Below are positions 57,553 to 64,000 of a stretch of DNA of 64,000 bases, in pieces. Source of the DNA: Hofstenia miamia (lineage: Eukaryota > Xenacoelomorpha > Acoela); assembly GCA_004352715.1 (NCBI GenBank), contig SCFE01000024.1:1354989-1418988 (forward strand), given 5' to 3'. A program made the translations under genes and the position numbers. Within the stretch, counting starts at the first letter, position 1. Each line of letters begins with the position of its first letter. The notes below the pieces were generated by a model that was given only the letters and a program-made list of their open reading frames with translations, did no database searches and was not told the origin of the DNA.

Positions 57553-58856
57553 TAATAGCCCAATAGTTTCGACCAACACTGCTCTGTTAAGGGTTAATAT
57601 TGGATTTTTTGACTTAGAAATAATTGTTTATGAGAGAGCTATAACTTTTTTCAAATGAGTAAGTGTATCACTCTCGAAGTAAATGATTTTAAATGTCATT
57701 GTCAATCGTGTATATTAGTAAGAATACTTGTGAAATTTACGCCAAATGGCTTTATAACATTCAAATTACGCTTTTGTTTTTTTGTGAGTGTGCTAATTTT
57801 ATTGCAACCTACTTTTGTTGAATGTCGTACTTAGGTGCGTTTGTGTATTCAATCAAGTACTTAAATTTACCTCTTTAGTTTTAAGTGTGTTCGGCGAGCA
57901 AGATGCACGCATTCCCCTGGTGACCCTCGCAATCATTTCTCTTTTATTGTGGGTAATTTTATTTAATTGAGTGGCCATTGTGGATAAACTTTATTTTTTC
58001 ATTTAATTTCATTCTTTAGACTGCCAGTTCATTACTAAATGTGGTTAAATAATCATAAGCAGCAGCCAATAAAAACTTTTTACAATTTTCAACTATCTTT
58101 AGCAGCTTTGTTGTTAGGCCTTAATAATGCAACTGTGATATTGATATAATATCAGGGTTACTATAAATCTCGCTAGAATCCTTTCTTTTCCCTCAAATCT
58201 TATTCCGTACCCTTTTTATGCAAGTGAAATGATATGGTTTAGGTTATTATTTACACCTGTATAAATTTTTTGGCTTTCAGGATCTATATAATTTTGAAGA
58301 TTTAGTAGTATTTAAAGCAAAATTTGAGTGAAGACAACTTTTATCCATAACATCCTATTACCCTTCGTGGTTAAAGAGTTAATTATAATCCCTCAAGAAT
58401 GTGGAAATAATTTTATTACTGTAATTATTTTTAGATGCTCCCTATTCACTTTTCGATCTTCTGATAGCATCGTTTTTATATGAATTTACCATTTTTAGAA
58501 TAATTGACGCTAATGATTTCTAGCATTCTATTCTTTAGAATTTGAAAGTTTCATAATTTGCGAAATTGAATTGCAAACAAGACATTGATTTTACTTAATG
58601 CTTTATTATTTTTTATTGACGCTTAATATATGGGCGTGGCAACACGATAGTACCCCACCCCACCCCCCCCCATTTTTTGTTGAACTACAGTAAATTAATC
58701 CTAAATTGTTTCGAAGTGTTATTGGTTTTTAGACCTTTTCATTCTTAAGCAAAAGCAATTTCATGGGTTTTGATAATTAGTTTTAATTTGTATTAAATTC
58801 AAAACTTTAGTGTTTAAAATTTTGTATTTTCGTAAGACTTATATATATATACTAAC

Positions 58857-58860
<4 letters not shown>
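57553..58860. other. AT-rich intergenic DNA
   Basis: No gene recognised. A C-rich stretch (ccccaccccaccccccccc) lies near 58653-58671. Confidence 0.35.
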
Positions 58861-58890
<30 letters not shown>

Positions 58891-59018
58891 NNNNNNNNNN
58901 NNNNNNNNNNNNNNNNNNNNNNNNNNNNNNNNNNNNNNNNNNNNNNNNNNNNNNNNNNNNNNNNNNNNNNNNNNNNNNNNNNNNNNNNNNNNNNNNNNNN
59001 NNNNNNTATATATATATA
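58861..59018. repeat. (TA)n tract containing an assembly gap (116 N at 58891-59006)
   Basis: TA runs on both sides of the N block. Similar short strings (actaactact and actaacactaag) flank the tract. Confidence 0.9.
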
Positions 59019-59094
59019 CTAACACTAAGACAGCATGCACAGCGTGCACGGATAAACTTTAATTAGACAATGAATTTTACTGATCAAAATAACT

Positions 59095-59480
59095 TTTTCA
59101 AATTCCATCTGACATTAGTTGTTGTAAAGGTTATAAAGTGCGAGTGAGCGTTTTTTCTTTTGAGTTAATCGATAGTTGATGTTTTACTAATTGTCACTCC
59201 TTAGAGACAAGCCAGTAATTCAGCGCCACACTCTGTCACCTTTTATCAATTGAGGCGCGACGATGGAGAGAGACTTGTAAATATTTGCAATCTAATCACT
59301 TCCAATGAGCATCTCTATACATGGGAATTAGCCAGGCCTCGGATTTATTAAAAAGCTTTGTATTGGTAATCACCACGTTCAATGTCCAATGCCCTCGTGT
59401 ATATGCACGTGTTAATTAACACTTGCTAAGCGAGATTAGTTTATATTAAATTATTCAAATTTATATTAACTACCAACTTT
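59095..59480. promoter_or_regulatory. Candidate regulatory block with a palindromic homeodomain site
   Basis: Non-coding, less AT-rich sequence about 4 kb upstream of Mnx. At 59409-59422 the 14-base perfect palindrome GTGTTAATTAACAC overlaps an E-box CACGTG. ATCAATTG and TAATTA-type sites are nearby. Its identity as an enhancer is inference from sequence texture only. Confidence 0.3.
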
Positions 59481-60248
59481 TTCATAATCAAACAGGCATC
59501 AAAATTTTAATTAAATTCGTCTATAACTACGATAGTCTTGTGATTCCAATTTTCTTCTTGATATTTTTTAAATGTTATTTAAAAATTTATGCAATTCCAA
59601 CTGTAGAACAGGATTTTTTGCGATGCACATCTCAATCTATTAGTTAGTATTTCTTAATGGAAATCTTCTAAAATTGAAATAAATTTTAAATTCGCAAACA
59701 TTAAAAAACTTTCTGAGTGTAAAAAATTGTAATCTGCAATTCCCAAAAATATTCATCCGCTGATCAAACCGTTTTGCAATGTACATTAATAATGCAGATT
59801 TCTTACTCATATAAAGGAAGAAACTCCTCTATCCCGTAGGGCTTTCAGATTTGATAGATCTTTATAATTTATTGAGTTGAAAGCATTAAAAAATTTTTCA
59901 TCAACCAAAAAAATCCTAAAAAATTCCGAGCAGTTTAAAGTCAAACAAATTTCCTTAATTAATTGATGTGAAAAATTGTATTATGTGTTTCAAGTCATCT
60001 TTCAACTGTTCGTGCTTCAATGAACTAGACAAAGGCCTACATTAATAGTAAACCTTGAGCATCCTCTTAATGGAATCATTAATGAGTGTGTTATTTCTTA
60101 CCAACAATTATTTGGATCTGGCAAATAGAACCCTGTTATCAACCGCAAACCTAATTTTCAAATATTGATAAAGTGTTTTGACTCGATTTAATGGTGCCTA
60201 AATAAAGATGTTCTATCATTCAACTAAGCTAACACTTAATATGTATGG

Positions 60249-60455
60249 ATGTTAGTTCCTACGGAAGCCCAACTAACGGGAACCCCCAAAATTCCTGAAA
60301 ACGGAACGGAAGTAAGGCGATGTTATTGTGCTCTATTACACTTATATTTTCATCCTCTCTTGGTGGATGTATTCTTCGCCTGTATAAAAGGCGAAGTATC
60401 CATTCTAAGCAGAGAGTTCGTTGGAATGCATAGCCTAATAATTTATATTTTATGA
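60249..60455. other. Unclassified GC-richer patch with a TATA-containing hairpin
   Basis: Open frames on both strands have no recognisable motif. At 60373-60395 CTTCGCCT and AGGCGAAG form an eight-base stem enclosing GTATAAA. This could be a transposon end or a promoter-like element; I cannot tell which. Confidence 0.3.
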
Positions 60456-60959
60456 AAGATAAACAAGTTATTCTGTTCAAATTGAATTGTATATCAGCTT
60501 TTGTTATTGACGTAGAGATTTATCCAAATTAGATTACTCCATATGTATTATTTTCTTTGGTATTATTTTCTATGTGGTATATTTCTTTTGACATATTGAA
60601 AATTCTTGCAATTTTGGTTAATATTGAGCTGTTTTAAATATTGTACTAGCACATTATACATGTAGAAAGCGAATGTGAGTGAAACTGTGATAAACGAGAG
60701 TCTTGTTGCAATAAAGTAACATTTTGGAAAACCACGTTTGGTCAGTATGCCATTGAACATAGTATTTTCTTGGCAAATTCAGTCTAGTTATAAACCGCGG
60801 TTTCGAATTTTGCGCATTGGCCAATAAATATACTTGAACCTAATTTCATCCCTAGTTGATTCAATGGGGTAAAGGGGCTCAGAATATCTTGATCCAACCC
60901 AAACCAAATCTAAATTCAATTAATATAGTTTGACTCAACCCAATAACAAGGTTAATGGG

Positions 60960-60961
<2 letters not shown>

Positions 60962-60991
<30 letters not shown>
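60962..60991. repeat. (TA)n microsatellite
   Basis: Pure TA run of about 30 bp following GGGGG. Confidence 0.9.
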
Positions 60992-60995
<4 letters not shown>

Positions 60996-61074
60996 TGAAA
61001 AAAACATGTGAAATTTATTAAGTAAAAGTATAAATAGTACTAAAAATTAAATGCTTTTATACTGAGGTCTAAAA

Positions 61075-61857
61075 NNNNNNNNNNNNNNNNNNNNNNNNNN
61101 NNNNNNNNNNNNNNNNNNNNNNNNNNNNNNNNNNNNNNNNNNNNNNNNNNNNNNNNNNNNNNNNNNNNNNNNNNNNNNNNNNNNNNNNNNNNNNNNNNNN
61201 NNNNNNNNNNNNNNNNNNNNNNNNNNNNNNNNNNNNNNNNNNNNNNNNNNNNNNNNNNNNNNNNNNNNNNNNNNNNNNNNNNNNNNNNNNNNNNNNNNNN
61301 NNNNNNNNNNNNNNNNNNNNNNNNNNNNNNNNNNNNNNNNNNNNNNNNNNNNNNNNNNNNNNNNNNNNNNNNNNNNNNNNNNNNNNNNNNNNNNNNNNNN
61401 NNNNNNNNNNNNNNNNNNNNNNNNNNNNNNNNNNNNNNNNNNNNNNNNNNNNNNNNNNNNNNNNNNNNNNNNNNNNNNNNNNNNNNNNNNNNNNNNNNNN
61501 NNNNNNNNNNNNNNNNNNNNNNNNNNNNNNNNNNNNNNNNNNNNNNNNNNNNNNNNNNNNNNNNNNNNNNNNNNNNNNNNNNNNNNNNNNNNNNNNNNNN
61601 NNNNNNNNNNNNNNNNNNNNNNNNNNNNNNNNNNNNNNNNNNNNNNNNNNNNNNNNNNNNNNNNNNNNNNNNNNNNNNNNNNNNNNNNNNNNNNNNNNNN
61701 NNNNNNNNNNNNNNNNNNNNNNNNNNNNNNNNNNNNNNNNNNNNNNNNNNNNNNNNNNNNNNNNNNNNNNNNNNNNNNNNNNNNNNNNNNNNNNNNNNNN
61801 NNNNNNNNNNNNNNNNNNNNNNNNNNNNNNNNNNNNNNNNNNNNNNNNNNNNNNNNN
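61075..61857. other. Assembly gap (783 N)
   Basis: The right side is a (TA)n tract (61858-61886) directly adjoining a hammerhead-like fold. The gap may hide TA repeats. Confidence 0.99.
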
Positions 61858-61893
<36 letters not shown>

Positions 61894-61910
61894 TTTAAAA
61901 TGGAATCCAC

Positions 61911-61953
61911 TATTTGTCACGTTTCGATCTTTTATTGATCATCGTCAGAAATA
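61911..61953 (-). ncRNA. Compact hammerhead-ribozyme-like fold beside a (TA)n tract
   Basis: In 43 bases on the minus strand: TATTT (stem I 5'), exact CTGACGA core (61948-61942), stem II GATC/GATC with a seven-base loop (61940-61926), exact GAAA (61925-61922), CGTGAC, then AAATA (61915-61911), which pairs fully with TATTT. The expected U before the cleavage base is A here (GTGAC), so activity is doubtful. (TA)n begins about 25 bases downstream. No coding sequence is recognised upstream, but the pattern matches the PLE-linked fold at 3.1 kb and 33.2 kb. Confidence 0.5.
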
Positions 61954-62678
61954 TTGTCCCAGACATTTTTTTATGAAACTAGAAACTACACTTTAGAATT
62001 AACTAAAATAATTTCTACATGCTCCGACTTAAAATAGATGTAATCTTTGAAATGTATTCATTTGTTTGTTCAGTATAATGGTCCGTTTGAATTTCGTTAG
62101 GTATAATGTTTCTCCTATTTTGGTATTCTTTGTTTTTATAATGATGGTAAAATTTTCCTTTTTAATTTCATGATGGTGTTGAAATATTTTAGTATTTAAA
62201 TATATATATATATATATATATATAAGACCTAACATGTTCTGAAATGTTGTTAAGAAACCTCAAAAGATTAAATAATTTGCTCTGCAGTAACATATAATTT
62301 GCCTAAACAGTGTTTATAAAATTGCAATATAATTTAAATATATTAAAATTTATACCAATTTTACAAATACAATTCGTTAGGAAGGATCCAATTTAAAGCC
62401 TTGATATCAGGGCGTATTTAAGGAAGATGGTACATGGGGCAATGACTCTCTCTTCAGGTTTCAAACATAGATTGATTTGATTTAGGAATGTAATATTTCA
62501 TTAAAAAAAAATTAAAAATTAAGAACTAAAGTTGTAAAATACATTTTATGGATAAAGTTTTGCAATATTTTGATAGTTTTACAGAGATCTGCATTTTGGT
62601 TGGATACTAACCTTGATCACAATGAGATGTTTCCCCATCAGAAATTCTTGCATATGCTCCTGCTTGATGTCTTCAATT
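61954..62678. other. AT-rich intergenic DNA
   Basis: No gene recognised. A TA tract lies at 62200-62222. Confidence 0.35.
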
Positions 62679-62741
62679 GTTTATAGACATAATTGTCAGA
62701 AGTCTGACAACTTCTATATTGGTGAAACCAAACGCATTTGA
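62679..62741 (+). pseudogene. Short GIY-YIG fragment of a Penelope-like element
   Basis: The plus strand reads VYRHNCQKSDNFYIGETKRI before a stop. VYR..C...D.FYIGET.R is the start of the PLE GIY-YIG domain, with Y, G and R conserved. It is a third PLE trace in the window, distinct in sequence from the copy at 3.4 kb. Confidence 0.5.
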
Positions 62742-64000
62742 AAACACGAATTCAGGAACATTATATGGACGCTTAAATACCGTAATTTGCATATATTCAA
62801 ACTTTCCCTTTATTTCAGTTTATATAAATATTTGTTCATTGCTGTTGATATTTCAAATATATTTTTGTTTTTAAATTGATTTGTGAGTAAATAGACGGAG
62901 TTGGCTAAAATTCACCCGAAAGTAACTGAAAACCATTGTATTTCAAGAAATATTTATGTTTAGCAACTAAATGGAATCAATAAAAACTTTAAATGTGCAT
63001 AATCTTTACAGCAGTTCAAACTAATGTTCTTCGTAAGCGGCACATTTTTTCTCTTAATTCAATACAGATTTTATAAAGCATTCATTTGTGCATACTCAAA
63101 TGCCGTAGAAGCTTGTTCGTGAGCTGAAGTCTTGGTTTCCCACTTAAAGCTCTAAATATATATTTGGCATTGGTTTTTGAATGATGGAGTTTCAAAAATT
63201 TCCGATAGTGTAATTAGAACACATTACATAATATATTTTGTTACTAATAACACAAAGTGTTCAATAGGTGTGACAAGAGTTGAACTATTCACATTTTAGG
63301 CCAGTCATTTATCATAGGCACCCATGTTTGTGTGTTAGTGATTTTAATAAAATTCTAATTTTAGATTGTCTTTTGACTTTTTATCTTGTGTTAGTCATTC
63401 TTTTCTAGTGAGATATCACTTGTTAAATTGCTATTGATTGGAGAAATTTAATTTCCAATTTAGTTAAGAACATTATAATAAATTATTTGTACTGCAAATT
63501 TCAATTCCTTCTCATACTTTGAATTGATTTTTTAGTTTTCTTTAAGGTTTGCAAATAGCTTAAAATGAGTTTGTTTGCTTTACACAAGAGCTCTGCAATT
63601 TGTCTGACAATGTTAAGCGTGCTATGTCATTCGTTCTCCGCTCTTGTGGATTTTACTTATTTGCTCATCAATAGTAAATTTAGAACATAATATTCAAATG
63701 TTGAGATAAACGATTTTACCAGATCTTAGTATCAAATGTAATTTAAAAAATTCTTAACAAATTTTTCAAAACAATTTATCATCCTTCAATGAAATTTGCC
63801 TACATTTTAAGTATTCAATATTCTTATTTTACAAATATAAACAGCTAATGTTGGAATTTAAGTATTATTGAACAGACATGGTTTATAGAAACTTCAATTT
63901 GGGTGATAGTTTTGTGTTTCAAACGCTTTTGTTGGCAATGAAAGATCATTGATAGATTTTTACCTACCCTCTTTTCTTAATGTATATATTAAAAAATATA
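62742..64000. other. AT-rich DNA to window end
   Basis: Nothing recognised. Confidence 0.35.

Noticed and set aside
1-64000. tRNA, rRNA, CRISPR array, bacterial operon or phage features
   Set aside because: No B-box-like TTCGA loop with flanking stems, no rRNA stretches and no spaced repeats of CRISPR type were seen; the gene structure is animal.

Overview
This is a stretch of an AT-rich animal nuclear genome. The genes have spliceosomal introns, eukaryotic polyadenylation signals and metazoan-specific families (CTCF, PP4R3, two Antennapedia-class homeobox genes). The mobile-element mix is typical of invertebrates: Penelope-like, CR1/jockey-like LINEs, Tc1/mariner, Tigger/pogo, piggyBac, hAT and Harbinger relics. 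The best guess is an arthropod or another ecdysozoan; I cannot name the species. Four runs of N lie inside or beside (TA)n tracts.

Layout: 1-3.5 kb holds broken retroelements: a LINE 3' end on +, a LINE on -, and a Penelope-like (PLE) GIY-YIG fragment followed by a hammerhead-like fold. The conserved housekeeping block is at 6-17.1 kb. CTCF (-, one coding exon, 903 codons) is divergent from the PP4 regulatory subunit 3 gene (+, two coding exons, GC-AG intron). The PP4R3 intron contains a 631-bp mariner derivative and a Tigger-like element that carries a LINE fragment inside it. From 17.1 to 44.5 kb I see no intact gene; the region is a graveyard of transposons. It includes an hAT MITE with a perfect 8-bp target duplication, a broken piggyBac, a 770-bp foldback element, a mariner relic, a 360-bp element with a GACGT-rich core, a PLE between (TA)n tracts, a hAT-like relic and a Harbinger MITE. 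From 44.5 to 55.1 kb there are two compact three-exon homeobox genes in tandem on the minus strand: a rough (Ro)-like gene and an Mnx/HB9 (exex) gene, each with an intron inside the homeodomain codons. From 55.1 to 64 kb there is no recognisable gene. It contains candidate upstream regulatory DNA, a 590-bp mariner derivative with good terminal repeats, gaps, and a second hammerhead-like fold.

CTCF (chromatin insulator) and PP4R3 (targeting subunit of protein phosphatase 4) are ubiquitous nuclear functions. Ro and Mnx are developmental transcription factors. The two blocks are separated by about 27 kb of repeat-derived DNA. The most interesting non-gene structure is a recurring unit at three loci: a hammerhead-ribozyme-like fold, then a few dozen bases, then a (TA)n tract. 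At two of the loci the fold lies just downstream of PLE coding sequence.
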